A DNA stretch of 64,000 bases. Source: Nitrospira sp. Its GTDB lineage: Bacteria; Nitrospirota; Nitrospiria; Nitrospirales; Nitrospiraceae. Under the pieces are notes generated by a model that saw nothing but the letters and a program-made list of their open reading frames with translations, was not told where the DNA came from and did not search any database. The stretch covers positions 31,849 to 95,848 of the forward strand of contig JANDJL010000009.1 in assembly GCA_024330965.1 (NCBI GenBank), written 5' to 3'. Positions 8,361 to 18,127 of the stretch are shown one piece after another; the first letter of the stretch is position 1; every line of letters begins with the position of its first letter. The translations under genes were made by a program, and so were the position numbers.

Positions 8361-9014
8361 GTGGCCGGCTGGAAGGAACGGTTCAAGAAACAGTTCATGG
8401 AGCGCCGCCGATCGCCGGCTCAGCAAGCGAGACGTGGGCTGTGGCTGCTTGTCTTGGCCGCGGGAGTTCTTATTGCTCTCCGCCCCTTAGACGTGCGGGC
8501 GTCAACTTCATCGGATGCGCTGGAAGTGGTCCAAGATCCGATGGGTGGTGTCCGCGCCACTGCTCGTCTGGTGTTGCCGGCCAAGACCCACGTCATTCAC
8601 GACCTGTTAACCGATTACAATCGTTGGCCTGAGCTGTTTGATGTCCGCATGAGGCTCGCTGGCTTGACGGTGCAAGATGGGGTCGCTACCGTCGATCTCA
8701 GGATTATGCATCCTCTGCTGCCGGGAGAACGCCGGTTGGTGACGGAATCACGGCTCTTACCCGGTGGTGGCTTGGTGACCGATCTCAAAGACGGAGATTT
8801 CAAACGCTATCGCCGCGTCTGGACCCTGCATCAAGCCGGAGAAGGAAATCAGACACAGGCCGAGTTTGAATTGGTCTTTGAGCTGGACTCGCTCGTCCCG
8901 GATTGGATCGTGGTGGTCGCGGTCCGGCAGGAACTGGAAGCGCATTTTCGAATTCTCAAACAAAGGGCGTTGGAACGTTCGCGGTCCTCGTCTCGCTTGC
9001 TGCCCGTGGAGTAA
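8361..9014 (+). CDS. Membrane-anchored or exported SRPBCC (START/cyclase-like) protein
   Basis: About 217 residues from the GTG at 8361, which has AAGGAG just upstream; the ATG at 8397 is the alternative. A basic N-terminus is followed by one hydrophobic segment (about residues 26-42, LWLLVLAAGVLIAL) that serves as signal or anchor. The rest resembles the SRPBCC/polyketide cyclase fold: an early LVLPAKTHVIHDLLTDYNRWPELFD block, alternating beta strands (RLVTESRLLPGGGLVTDLKDGDFKRY) and a long C-terminal helix (DWIVVVAVRQELEAHFRILKQ). Such proteins bind hydrophobic ligands; the ligand is unknown. It precedes thiE by 47 bases on the same strand, but no functional link is evident. Confidence 0.8.
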   Translation: MAGWKERFKKQFMERRRSPAQQARRGLWLLVLAAGVLIALRPLDVRASTSSDALEVVQDPMGGVRATARLVLPAKTHVIHDLLTDYNRWPELFDVRMRLAGLTVQDGVATVDLRIMHPLLPGERRLVTESRLLPGGGLVTDLKDGDFKRYRRVWTLHQAGEGNQTQAEFELVFELDSLVPDWIVVVAVRQELEAHFRILKQRALERSRSSSRLLPVE

Positions 9015-9061
9015 ACGACTAAACGACGGGGGCTTCGATCCCGTCAGCATATGCGAAACCG

Positions 9062-10427
<1,366 letters not shown>

Positions 10428-10530
10428 TCATTGGGTGTGGCACGGCTCCACGAGACGGAGACACGCTCTCTCCACGTCGTCTCTTGGCTGAGATGCCAGT
10501 TCATCTTCCGTTGTAGGGGCCGATGAGCCG

Positions 10531-11319
10531 TCACAACAGCCGACTGTCGCAGTTCCAAACCTGTCCGGAGACATGCTCGAGCCTTGCCAGATATACGATC
10601 GTCCGCGCCGCCTCATCGAGGGTGGTGGGACGCCGTAGCGCATGGTCCAGCCATTCTCCATCTTCAGGATAGATGTCTTTCGTCATGTTCGTTTGTTGCC
10701 AGCCGGGCAATACAAGGTTCACGCGGATATTGTGGAGCCCCCATTCCCAAGCCGCGGTTCTCACAAGACCGATCAGTCCGGCTTTCGATGCGGCATAGGC
10801 GGCTTGTCCGGTGGCCCCGTGAAACCCTGTATGGGACCCGATGACGACGATGGAGCCTCCGCCATGAGCCATCAGCACGGGCGCGACGGCGCGCAGACAG
10901 TAAAAGGTTCCCGTCAAGTTCGTCGCGACGACATCGTTCCAGACCCGTTCCGAATGTCGAATGAGCAGGTCGCCCCCCGCGATGCCGGCGTTGCAGATGA
11001 ATGCCGAAGGAACAGGTCCCTGAGTTTGCCAGGCATCGACCATCCGTCGCACCGCGTCTGGCTCGCGGACGTCCGCTTGATAGAGGTCGCCCGTGCCTCC
11101 GTTCGACAGAACTTGACGGAGCGTCACTTGGGCGGCGCGTTTGTTTTGAGCATAGTGGACGCCGACGTGCCACCCGATCGATCCGAAGGCAAGGCTGATG
11201 GCCCGCCCGATGCCTCCCGACGCTCCGGTGACCAGCGCGGATGGAGGAGGCTGCGCACGCTCGGCGTGTTCAGCATGTTCCGTTGCCGGCCTATATGTTC
11301 TTGTGAGCGAAGCCTTCAT
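10531..11319 (-). CDS. Short-chain dehydrogenase/reductase (FabG-like)
   Basis: 262 residues from the ATG at 11319 (MKASLTRTYRPATEH); upstream codons to 11481 lie in the divergent promoter region and are not convincing. Classical SDR features are present: cofactor loop TGASGGIGRA, CNAGIAGG, a catalytic Ser in VVIGSHTG and YAASK as the Tyr-Lys pair. The fold matches 3-oxoacyl-ACP reductases, with an NADP preference not determinable by eye. Being next to bioD, a role in making the pimeloyl chain of biotin is possible, but a general reductase is equally likely. The N-terminus has a His/Glu/Ala-rich stretch before the fold. Confidence 0.85.
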   Translation of the reverse strand: MKASLTRTYRPATEHAEHAERAQPPPSALVTGASGGIGRAISLAFGSIGWHVGVHYAQNKRAAQVTLRQVLSNGGTGDLYQADVREPDAVRRMVDAWQTQGPVPSAFICNAGIAGGDLLIRHSERVWNDVVATNLTGTFYCLRAVAPVLMAHGGGSIVVIGSHTGFHGATGQAAYAASKAGLIGLVRTAAWEWGLHNIRVNLVLPGWQQTNMTKDIYPEDGEWLDHALRRPTTLDEAARTIVYLARLEHVSGQVWNCDSRLL

Positions 11320-11455
11320 GCCGGCTCGAATTATGTGAAGGGCGGAGGGGCGAACGCAAGCCGGCAAACGGCGGGGGTAATGTGACGAATGGTTTGCTTG
11401 CCGAGCCTGTGATTCCTGTGGTACGGTCGAACGCCGTCCAGACAGGTGGAAAGTC

Positions 11456-11486
11456 GGAGGCCATTCGTCGTTGGAGGCCATTCGTC
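11456..11486 (+). repeat. Tandem duplication covering a ribosome binding site
   Basis: The 14-mer GGAGGCCATTCGTC occurs twice with a 17-base period (11456-11469 and 11473-11486). The second copy supplies the GGAGG positioned correctly for the ATG at 11487; the first copy provides a second Shine-Dalgarno 17 bases further up. Confidence 0.85.
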
Positions 11487-12263
11487 ATGGATCGATACAA
11501 GATGACCGCCATGATCGGTCTGCCCGGCTTGTTGCAAGTCGGATTTTTCATGGGGCTGGCTTTGGTCAATGCCGCAGAGCCCGTTACGATCACAGACTCG
11601 GCCGACTATTTCCCTGATACGGTGGGCAGTCGTTGGGTCTATCGTGGCCACATTGCGGAGGGGCCGCTCCAGACGGTGGACAACAAATTTTTTACCAACG
11701 TGTCGACGGTGACGGGAACCAAAACGATACAGAATGTGCGAGTGACTGTGTTTCATGACACCAATCCCGGTAACCATGGTCCCTCGGACAGTTTTTACCG
11801 GCGGGACAGCGCGGGCATCGTCTATTATGGATCGGAACCGGGGACGCCCTTGGAAAAACAACTGACCCCGTACCAAATTTTCCGGTTTCCCTTAAAAATT
11901 CCTTCTTCCTTTCAACAGTTTGATAGAACCGGCCTCGATTTTGGATCGGACATGGACCATGACGGTGCCGACGAGAAGGTCGATGCGAAGGGGTGGGTGA
12001 CGCTGCTCGGCCGTGAAACGATCACCGTTCCGGCGGGAACGTTTTCGGATGCGATCAAGGTCGAGGCCAAGATGACCATGCAGATTCATTTGTCGTCCGG
12101 CCGGGGCGCCATCGCAGGATCGGACGTCATGACCGCCTGGTTTGCCAAGGGGGTCGGGCTTGTCAAGTACGCGGAACGACAGGAACTGGGTCCGATCAAA
12201 GAAGACCGTGGGGTTGTCACAGAGATTACGGAAGAGCTGGAGGAATACGAGATCAAGGAGTGA
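11487..12263 (+). CDS. Secreted TapB-like beta protein of unknown function
   Basis: 258 residues from the ATG at 11487, which has GGAGG 9 bases upstream; the open frame starts earlier (11382) but without support. The N-terminus is a signal peptide (about 1-31, ending LALVNAAE). The mature part starts with a DYFPDTVGSRWVYRG segment, resembling the 'FPLxxGxxWxY' opening of TapB/DUF3108-like secreted proteins. It then shows beta strands, a TVPAGTFSDAIKVE strand and an acidic tail (EELEEYEIKE). No catalytic motif is seen. It is probably periplasmic or surface located. It converges with putA, sharing a palindrome at the two stop codons. Confidence 0.75.
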   Translation: MDRYKMTAMIGLPGLLQVGFFMGLALVNAAEPVTITDSADYFPDTVGSRWVYRGHIAEGPLQTVDNKFFTNVSTVTGTKTIQNVRVTVFHDTNPGNHGPSDSFYRRDSAGIVYYGSEPGTPLEKQLTPYQIFRFPLKIPSSFQQFDRTGLDFGSDMDHDGADEKVDAKGWVTLLGRETITVPAGTFSDAIKVEAKMTMQIHLSSGRGAIAGSDVMTAWFAKGVGLVKYAERQELGPIKEDRGVVTEITEELEEYEIKE

Positions 12264-12275
12264 AACGTTTCACTC
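12258..12275. repeat. 18-bp perfect palindrome spanning two convergent stop codons
   Basis: GAGTGAAACGTTTCACTC is its own reverse complement and contains the TGA of the TapB-like gene (12261-12263) and, on the other strand, the TGA of putA (12272-12270). As RNA it can form a 7-bp hairpin with a 4-base loop on either transcript. There is no T tract, so termination is only a possibility. Confidence 0.8.
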
Positions 12276-15236
12276 GGCGGCTTCGAATCCCCGGCGAAGA
12301 GTGTTTTCGCACACGACGCGGGCAGTCATAAATTGCGGCAAGTATTCCTCACCTCCCGCTTTCGCCCCCACCCCTGAAAACCGATGGCCGCCGAATGGCT
12401 GCCGGCCGACGATGGCGCCGGTGATCGGTCGATTCAGGTAGAGATTGCCGACGTCGAATCGGTCGCGGGCCAAAGCGAGATTCGCCGGACTTCTGCTGTA
12501 CACGCCCCCCGTCAGTGCATAGGAGGTTCCATTGGCCAAGCGCAGGGCCTCCTCGAAACTTTCCGCCTTCATCACCGCCAGCACCGGGCCGAAGATCTCC
12601 TCCTGCGCCAATCGATGGCGCGGATCGACGTCGATAAAGACGGTCGGACCGACGAAGTATCCTTCCTGATCAACCGATCGCTGAACAAGCAGCCGGCATT
12701 CGCGCAATCCCTCCGCGATGAACTGTTGAATCGACGCCTGCGCCCTGGCATCGATGACTGGCCCCACTCTGGTTCCAGGGTCCGCCGGATCGCCGATTTC
12801 CAGGCTCAAGACCGCCTCTTTCAGCCGGCTTGTGAACTCGTCGTACACCGAGCGGTGCACGATGGCCCGCGAGCAGGCCGAACATTTCTGTCCCGCGTAT
12901 CCCGTGAAGGACACCACAAGGCCGACAATGGCTTCGTCCAGATCGGCTGTATCATCGACGATGATGGCGTTTTTGCCTCCCATCTCGGCGATCACTCGTT
13001 TAACCATCGGTTGCTCCGGCTGCACGATAGAGGCTTCGGACAGAATGTGGAGCCCTGCGGCTTTGGATCCCGTAAAGGCGATGGTCACAATGCGGGGATG
13101 GGCGACGAGCGCGCGGCCGATCTCCGGCCCTCCCGGGACGCAGATGAGTACGTTCGAGGGTACTCCGGCGGATGTCAGAATCTCCGAGAGGAGCGTTCCC
13201 AACAGGGGAGCCCGCTCCGACGGTTTGAACAGCACGGTGTTGCCGGTGACCAGGGCGGCGGCGACCATCCCTGTTGGGATGGCGAGAGGAAAATTCCATG
13301 GGGCGATCACGGCGGTGACGCCGCGAGGGCTGTACAGTCGGTGGTTGATTTCCCCTGGTCTGTTGCCCAATCTCATCGGTTCGGCCAGGCGGCGCATCTC
13401 CTGGCCGTAGTACCGGAGAAAATCAATCGCCTCGGCGACATCGGCGTCCGCTTCTCTCCATGGTTTACCGACCTCAAAGACTTCCCAAGCGGCCAATTCG
13501 TAACGCCGCCGCGCGATCTCATCGGCGGCTTTGTCCAACACGGCGGCCCGTTCCTCGGCCGGGCGCCGTCGCCAATCCTCGAAGGCTGCCTCCGCCCGTT
13601 GGACGGCTTGGTCGAGATCCGCGACGGATACGCTGTTCACCTCCGCGACGACTTCTTCCGGTTTGAACGGATTGTGAGAAACCAGCCAGGGGCCGGTCGG
13701 TTTCAAGTCGGGGTCGATTGGTTTCCACCGTCGCCCGAGTTGCTTCCGCACGGACGCAAGGCCGTTCCTCATGGCTTGACGGACCTCCGCCCGGGAAAAC
13801 TCGCTGTGCGGTTCATTGGAAAACGTTCGCGGGTCGGTTGTGACAAGAGCTTCCGCTTCGACCGGCGGGACCTCAGGTGGAGCCAGAAGCTGCGCTAGCG
13901 ACTGGGATTCAACGTATTCTTTGCGGAGAAATGATTCATTGGATGTGTTTTCCAACAGACGGCGGACCAAGTAGGCCATGCCGGGCAGGAGCCGGCCGAC
14001 GGGGGTGTAGAGGCGGACTCGCCGACCGAGCGTGACCATGGCCTGTTGAAACGGCTCGGCCATGCCGTAGATCATTTGATATTCCGGCACGGAGGCAGGC
14101 AAACCGACGGCATCCGCCACGGCCTCGATGACGGACAGGGTGCGCAGGTTGTGTGTGCCGAAAGCCGGACGAATGACCTCCGTATGGTCAAAGAGGAGAC
14201 GAATCAACCGTTCATAGTTGGCGTCTGTTTCCGCCTTCTGTTCGAAGAGCGGAACCGGCCACCCGGCTTGCCGATACCGGACTGTATCCGAGTCCCAGTA
14301 AGCGCCCTTGACCAGCCTGATGGTGATCGGTGCGCCACGCGCCTTGGTCCACGCAATCACATCGCGAATGTCCTGTTCGGTTTCCCGATGATAGGCCTGC
14401 AAGGCGAGGCCGGCGTGGGGGTAGCCGCGATAGGCCGGTTCGGCGAACAGCCGAGTGAAGATGTCCAACAAAAGAGACTTTGTCTCGGCTTGCTCCATGT
14501 CGAAGATCAATCCAGCCGATAATGAAATGGCCTGATCGACCAAGGGGCGAAGGCGCGCCGCCACCGATCGATAACTGCCATCCGGGTCGATGGGATCCAA
14601 ACGTGACGAGAGCGCCGAGATTTTGAGCGAGAGTTGCACGCGCGGCAGCGGCCCCAGGTGGTCCGATTCCAAAAGAGGGGCCGATGGCCAAGAGGAAGCC
14701 GTCCGCGCCAGGTCCATCAATGCCTGGAGACAACGGTCGCGGTAGAGATCGGCTTCCCGTTCACTGACCGTCGCTTCTCCCAGGAGATCGACGGACCAAG
14801 CCCGTCCGGCTTTCCAGAGATCGCTCAACACCGGAGCTGCTTCTTCCACGGAAGCCCCAGCGATAAACGTTCGGGCCATCTGCTCGATGTGGGCCCTGAT
14901 CGATTTACCGGTCCATCTGGCCCCGAAGCTGGTGGCCGCCAACGTTTTGAGTCCCCAGTGAAGACCGAATAAGTCGGCGTGTAATCCACCGAAATATTCC
15001 TCTGCAAGTGACACGATTCGTTCGTCGTCGGGAATCGCTGGCAAGACATCGATGAAGCGAAAGAGACGGGTTTTGAAGACGGGGTCCTTCATGGCGAGAT
15101 TGATCGCCGACTGGGACCACCAACGGCCTTCGAAAATGGTTGGCTTGTGGCCGGCGGAAAGCCGCGCGAGGTCCTCACCGATGCGACGGACGGCCGATTC
15201 GAACGATTCCGGTTCTTGCGATAAAACAGTGGTCAT
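12270..15236 (-). CDS. putA: Bifunctional proline dehydrogenase / L-glutamate gamma-semialdehyde dehydrogenase
   Basis: 988 residues, start ATG at 15236 with GGAG 9 bases upstream. The enzyme oxidises proline to glutamate in two coupled steps. An alpha-helical N-terminal arm (about 1-190) leads to the FAD-binding PRODH barrel (about 195-445), whose end carries the substrate-binding signature RRLLENTSNESFL. The aldehyde dehydrogenase domain (about 515-970) has APWNFP, FTGSKAAG, catalytic Glu751 in AEMGGKNAI and catalytic Cys785 in GQKCSA. There is no ribbon-helix-helix DNA-binding domain, so this is the short PutA type that does not regulate its own gene. It lets the cell use proline as carbon, nitrogen and electron source. 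It is divergent from the Mrp ATPase gene. Confidence 0.97.
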   Translation of the reverse strand: MTTVLSQEPESFESAVRRIGEDLARLSAGHKPTIFEGRWWSQSAINLAMKDPVFKTRLFRFIDVLPAIPDDERIVSLAEEYFGGLHADLFGLHWGLKTLAATSFGARWTGKSIRAHIEQMARTFIAGASVEEAAPVLSDLWKAGRAWSVDLLGEATVSEREADLYRDRCLQALMDLARTASSWPSAPLLESDHLGPLPRVQLSLKISALSSRLDPIDPDGSYRSVAARLRPLVDQAISLSAGLIFDMEQAETKSLLLDIFTRLFAEPAYRGYPHAGLALQAYHRETEQDIRDVIAWTKARGAPITIRLVKGAYWDSDTVRYRQAGWPVPLFEQKAETDANYERLIRLLFDHTEVIRPAFGTHNLRTLSVIEAVADAVGLPASVPEYQMIYGMAEPFQQAMVTLGRRVRLYTPVGRLLPGMAYLVRRLLENTSNESFLRKEYVESQSLAQLLAPPEVPPVEAEALVTTDPRTFSNEPHSEFSRAEVRQAMRNGLASVRKQLGRRWKPIDPDLKPTGPWLVSHNPFKPEEVVAEVNSVSVADLDQAVQRAEAAFEDWRRRPAEERAAVLDKAADEIARRRYELAAWEVFEVGKPWREADADVAEAIDFLRYYGQEMRRLAEPMRLGNRPGEINHRLYSPRGVTAVIAPWNFPLAIPTGMVAAALVTGNTVLFKPSERAPLLGTLLSEILTSAGVPSNVLICVPGGPEIGRALVAHPRIVTIAFTGSKAAGLHILSEASIVQPEQPMVKRVIAEMGGKNAIIVDDTADLDEAIVGLVVSFTGYAGQKCSACSRAIVHRSVYDEFTSRLKEAVLSLEIGDPADPGTRVGPVIDARAQASIQQFIAEGLRECRLLVQRSVDQEGYFVGPTVFIDVDPRHRLAQEEIFGPVLAVMKAESFEEALRLANGTSYALTGGVYSRSPANLALARDRFDVGNLYLNRPITGAIVGRQPFGGHRFSGVGAKAGGEEYLPQFMTARVVCENTLRRGFEAAE

Positions 15237-15241
15237 AGTCT

Positions 15242-15292
15242 GTTACTCCGTCACATGAAGCGGCTGTTGCTATAAGACTAACATGGAGTAAC
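15242..15292 (-). promoter_or_regulatory. Inverted repeat in the putA leader that includes the Shine-Dalgarno
   Basis: GTTACTCC (15292-15285 read on the minus strand) and GGAGTAAC (15249-15242) are perfect 8-base complements 35 bases apart. The second arm contains the GGAG used by putA. It could be a DNA operator or an mRNA structure that hides the ribosome site. Function is inference. Confidence 0.5.
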
Positions 15293-15430
15293 CGAACGGG
15301 CCACCGCCTCCCGTGGATTGCCCGTGAAGGGACCATCGGAGCATGATTCGACCGGCCCATTTCTTTCCACGATGCCATCGCTTATGATGGAACCAAACGA
15401 CAGACGGGCTTACAACGGAGGATGTCAACC

Positions 15431-16306
15431 ATGGCTGATGAACATTCCCAGAGCTCGCAGCCGCAGCACGCAACCGGCAGTTTGGTTCCCGGCGTCAAAC
15501 ACGTGATTGCGGTGAGCAGTGGAAAAGGTGGAGTGGGCAAATCGACCGTTGCGTCGAATCTTGCCTGTGCGTTGGCCCTCACGGGTGTCAAGGTCGGCTT
15601 GTTAGACGCCGATCTGTACGGTCCCAATATTCCGATGATGATGGGTCCCGCCAAGGGGCCCGAACAAAAAGACGGGAAAATCGTTCCGGCTGAAAGTTAC
15701 GGGGTCAAGCTCATCTCGATGGCGTTTCTGGTGCCGGAGGAGACTCCTCTGATCTGGCGCGGACCGATGGTCCATCAATATCTCCAGGCGTTCTTTCGCG
15801 ACGTGGATTGGGGCGAGCTGGATTATCTCTTGATCGACTTGCCTCCTGGGACCGGCGATGTGCAGCTTTCCTTGTCGCAGATGGTGCCCTTGGCGGGGGC
15901 CGTCACGGTCACGACCCCCCAAGAGGTCGCGCTCCACGACGTGCGCAAGGGAATGGCCATGTTTCAAAAGGTCAATGTGCCGCTGTTGGGCATCATCGAA
16001 AACATGAGTTACTTTGTGTGCGGCCATTGCGGGGAACGGACCGAGATTTTTTCCCATGGCGGAGGCGAACGAGCGGCTGAAAAACTGGGGGTGCCTTTCC
16101 TGGGGCGTATCCCCATCGACCCGGCGATTCGAGAAGGAGGAGACAGCGGGCATCCGATCGTCGTGACGGATCCGACATCGCCGCAGGCCGAAGCGTTTCG
16201 CGACATTGCGCGCAAGTTGATCGACAAATTAGAAGGCGACACAACAAGCGGGCCTTCGATCGACAGTCTGCTCAAAAAGATCAAACAACCGTTGACCGGT
16301 CATTGA
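15431..16306 (+). CDS. Mrp/ApbC-type P-loop ATPase, iron-sulfur cluster carrier
   Basis: 291 residues from the ATG at 15431, which has GGAGG at proper spacing; the ATG at 15422 directly touches the GGAGG and is less likely. Mrp/NBP35 proteins carry and transfer Fe-S clusters. The deviant Walker A is SSGKGGVGKST (about 30-40), followed by LLDADLYGPNIPMM and a Walker B-like LIDLPPGTGD. The cluster-binding pair CGHC sits in YFVCGHCGERTEIF, and FLGRIPIDP is conserved. The first of a four-gene plus-strand set with a Rieske protein, a small unknown and lipA; lipoyl synthase itself needs Fe-S clusters, so the grouping makes sense. Confidence 0.94.
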   Translation: MADEHSQSSQPQHATGSLVPGVKHVIAVSSGKGGVGKSTVASNLACALALTGVKVGLLDADLYGPNIPMMMGPAKGPEQKDGKIVPAESYGVKLISMAFLVPEETPLIWRGPMVHQYLQAFFRDVDWGELDYLLIDLPPGTGDVQLSLSQMVPLAGAVTVTTPQEVALHDVRKGMAMFQKVNVPLLGIIENMSYFVCGHCGERTEIFSHGGGERAAEKLGVPFLGRIPIDPAIREGGDSGHPIVVTDPTSPQAEAFRDIARKLIDKLEGDTTSGPSIDSLLKKIKQPLTGH

Positions 16307-16338
16307 TGACCGATCGACGATTCATCGTGGAGGAGAGG

Positions 16339-16644
16339 ATGGCGGAGTTTGTACGAGTTGCCGGAACATCCGACGTGAAGCCGGGGCAAGGGATGATAGC
16401 GGAGGTCAACGGCCGAACCTTGGCCGTGTTCAACGTCGATGGGACCTATCACGTGATCGACAACACCTGTCCGCACCGAGGCGGGCCGCTGGGAGACGGG
16501 GAAGTCGAGGGACATGTCGTGACCTGTCCCTGGCACGGCTGGCAATTCGATATGACCACGGGGGCCTGTACCAGGAATCCGTCCGCGACCGTCGAGGTCT
16601 TTCAAGTCAAGGTGGAGGGTAACGACATTAAGGTGCTTCTCTAG
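16339..16644 (+). CDS. Small Rieske [2Fe-2S] ferredoxin-like protein
   Basis: 101 residues from the ATG at 16339, preceded by GGAGGAGAGG. The whole protein is one Rieske domain with both ligand boxes: CPHRGG and CPWHGW, each giving one Cys and one His. It resembles stand-alone Rieske ferredoxins of dioxygenase systems and NirD-like proteins. No oxygenase or nitrite reductase partner is adjacent. It lies 32 bases after the Mrp ATPase gene and is probably cotranscribed with it. Confidence 0.93.
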   Translation: MAEFVRVAGTSDVKPGQGMIAEVNGRTLAVFNVDGTYHVIDNTCPHRGGPLGDGEVEGHVVTCPWHGWQFDMTTGACTRNPSATVEVFQVKVEGNDIKVLL

Positions 16645-16724
16645 GTCGTCTCGTCAGTCGCGTGCGATGCCTTGAACAGCGCGCAACAAGAGGTTGGCTT
16701 CGACAAAGGCAAAGGGATGACGCC

Positions 16725-17096
16725 ATGGCCGAGCCCGCTCTTGATAAACATCAACTGGCCGGGTTCGACCCCCGGGAACGGGGATTCAACCGCACGGTCG
16801 AATTTGAGCCGGTAAAGGACGGTTATCAGGCGATCTTGCGCTATGAAACGGTTCGTATCACAACCGAGTCCTGTCGGACGCAGGATGATGCCTTGCTGGC
16901 CTTGATCGCGCTGCTCCACGAGCAAGGTTACCGGAAGCTGAGGACCCAGAAAAGTTTTCACAAGGGTGTTTATTTGGGTTCGCGGGAACTGTGGGTCGAG
17001 TATCCGGATCCGCCTGACGAGCCGGAACGACGAGGCGTGCTGGGACGGCTGCTGAACTGGTTTGGTCCCCCCTCTCGCATTGGAGGAGACCGATGA
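16725..17096 (+). CDS. Conserved small protein of unknown function, coupled to lipA
   Basis: 123 residues from the ATG at 16725 (MAEPALDKHQLAGFDP). No known domain is recognised. The middle (about 25-95) looks like an alpha/beta fold with beta strands YQAILRYETVRITTES, a helix TQDDALLALIALLHEQGY and a strand ELWVEYPDP. It ends in a hydrophobic stretch, GVLGRLLNWFG. Its stop overlaps the lipA start by 4 bases (ATGA), so it is translated with lipoyl synthase, which hints at a shared role or shared regulation only. Confidence 0.75.
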   Translation: MAEPALDKHQLAGFDPRERGFNRTVEFEPVKDGYQAILRYETVRITTESCRTQDDALLALIALLHEQGYRKLRTQKSFHKGVYLGSRELWVEYPDPPDEPERRGVLGRLLNWFGPPSRIGGDR

Positions 17097-18034
17097 ATTT
17101 TGTTCCTGTTGATCAGCTTCGGTCTTCCGTCGCCGGTTTCTCTGGTCCGTCCTCTACGCCAAGCCAGAAAGAACATGGATCGCTTCGTTCCCGACTCCCC
17201 TCCTGGTTTAAAGTCGTCGCCAAAACGGGTCCCGACTATCTGGATGTGAAAGGTACGGTGGACCGGCTCGGGCTCCATACGATCTGCGAAGAGGCTCGGT
17301 GTCCCAATCGCTGGGAATGTTGGAACTCTCGCACCGCCACGTTTTTGATCCTGGGCGACGTTTGCACCAGACGGTGTCACTACTGTTCGGTCCGAACCGG
17401 ACGACCGCAACCTGTCGATCATGACGAGCCGCGACGGGTGGCCGAGGCCGTGCGGGCTCTGGATCTTCGCCATGCCGTGATAACCTCGGTCAATCGCGAC
17501 GAATTGCCGGACGGCGGGGCCTCGATATTCGCCGATACCATCAGACTGACCAGACAATTGAATCCACGTTGCACGGTTGAGGTGCTTGTTCCGGATTTTG
17601 CGGGGAACGGGGAGGCGCTCAAGACCGTCTGCGCCGAACGGCCCGACATTCTGAATCACAACATTGAAACCGTCGCCCGGTTGTTTCCGGTCATCAGGCC
17701 TCAGGGGAAATATCGGCGGTCGATCGAACTGCTGGAGAGGGCCAAGGGATGGGGGATGAGGACGAAATCCGGTCTGATCGTCGGCATGGGAGAGACGATC
17801 GACGAAGTCCGAGACGTCATGTGCGATCTGCGCTCGGTCGATTGCGATATTCTGACCATCGGCCAATATCTCCAGCCGACGAGAGACCATGTGCCCGTTT
17901 CACGGTTCTACGATCCTTCCGAGTTTGCCCTTTTGAAAGAAGAGGGGCTTGCCCTGGGGTTCAGCCACGTCGAGTCCGGGCCGCTGGTGCGGAGTTCGTA
18001 TCATGCCGAGCGGCAGGTGACGGTCCGACCGTAG
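17093..18034 (+). CDS. lipA: Lipoyl synthase
   Basis: 313 residues. LipA is a radical SAM enzyme that inserts two sulfur atoms into octanoyl groups on lipoyl-dependent enzymes. The auxiliary-cluster cysteines are Cys65, Cys70, Cys76 (CEEARCPNRWEC) and the radical SAM CxxxCxxC is Cys91, Cys95, Cys98 (CTRRCHYC). The conserved RSSYHA near the C-terminus supplies the Ser ligand to the sacrificial cluster. NHNIETV and GQYLQP are family landmarks. Start overlaps the preceding gene (ATGA). lipB is not in the window. Confidence 0.97.
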   Translation: MNFVPVDQLRSSVAGFSGPSSTPSQKEHGSLRSRLPSWFKVVAKTGPDYLDVKGTVDRLGLHTICEEARCPNRWECWNSRTATFLILGDVCTRRCHYCSVRTGRPQPVDHDEPRRVAEAVRALDLRHAVITSVNRDELPDGGASIFADTIRLTRQLNPRCTVEVLVPDFAGNGEALKTVCAERPDILNHNIETVARLFPVIRPQGKYRRSIELLERAKGWGMRTKSGLIVGMGETIDEVRDVMCDLRSVDCDILTIGQYLQPTRDHVPVSRFYDPSEFALLKEEGLALGFSHVESGPLVRSSYHAERQVTVRP

Positions 18035-18090
18035 GAGAAGAGGAAGCGGCTCCGTTCACCATAAACCGGCGCAAGCCACCGGCGTTCGAC

Positions 18091-18127
18091 GTTTGAGCTT
18101 CGATGTTGTTCCCGGAGAGGCTCAAAC
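18091..18127. terminator. Possible hairpin between convergent lipA and pgm
   Basis: An 8-base inverted repeat (GTTTGAGC with GCTCAAAC, loop about 21) overlaps the pgm stop. No T run follows on either strand, so termination is uncertain. Confidence 0.3.

Noticed and set aside
12384..13898. 504-codon open frame opposite putA
   Set aside because: It is antisense to a clear aldehyde dehydrogenase domain and its product has no recognisable fold.
16755..16776. tRNA-like T arm (CCGGGTTCGACCCCCGG)
   Set aside because: It is inside the 123-residue gene, no anticodon or acceptor stem is present around it.
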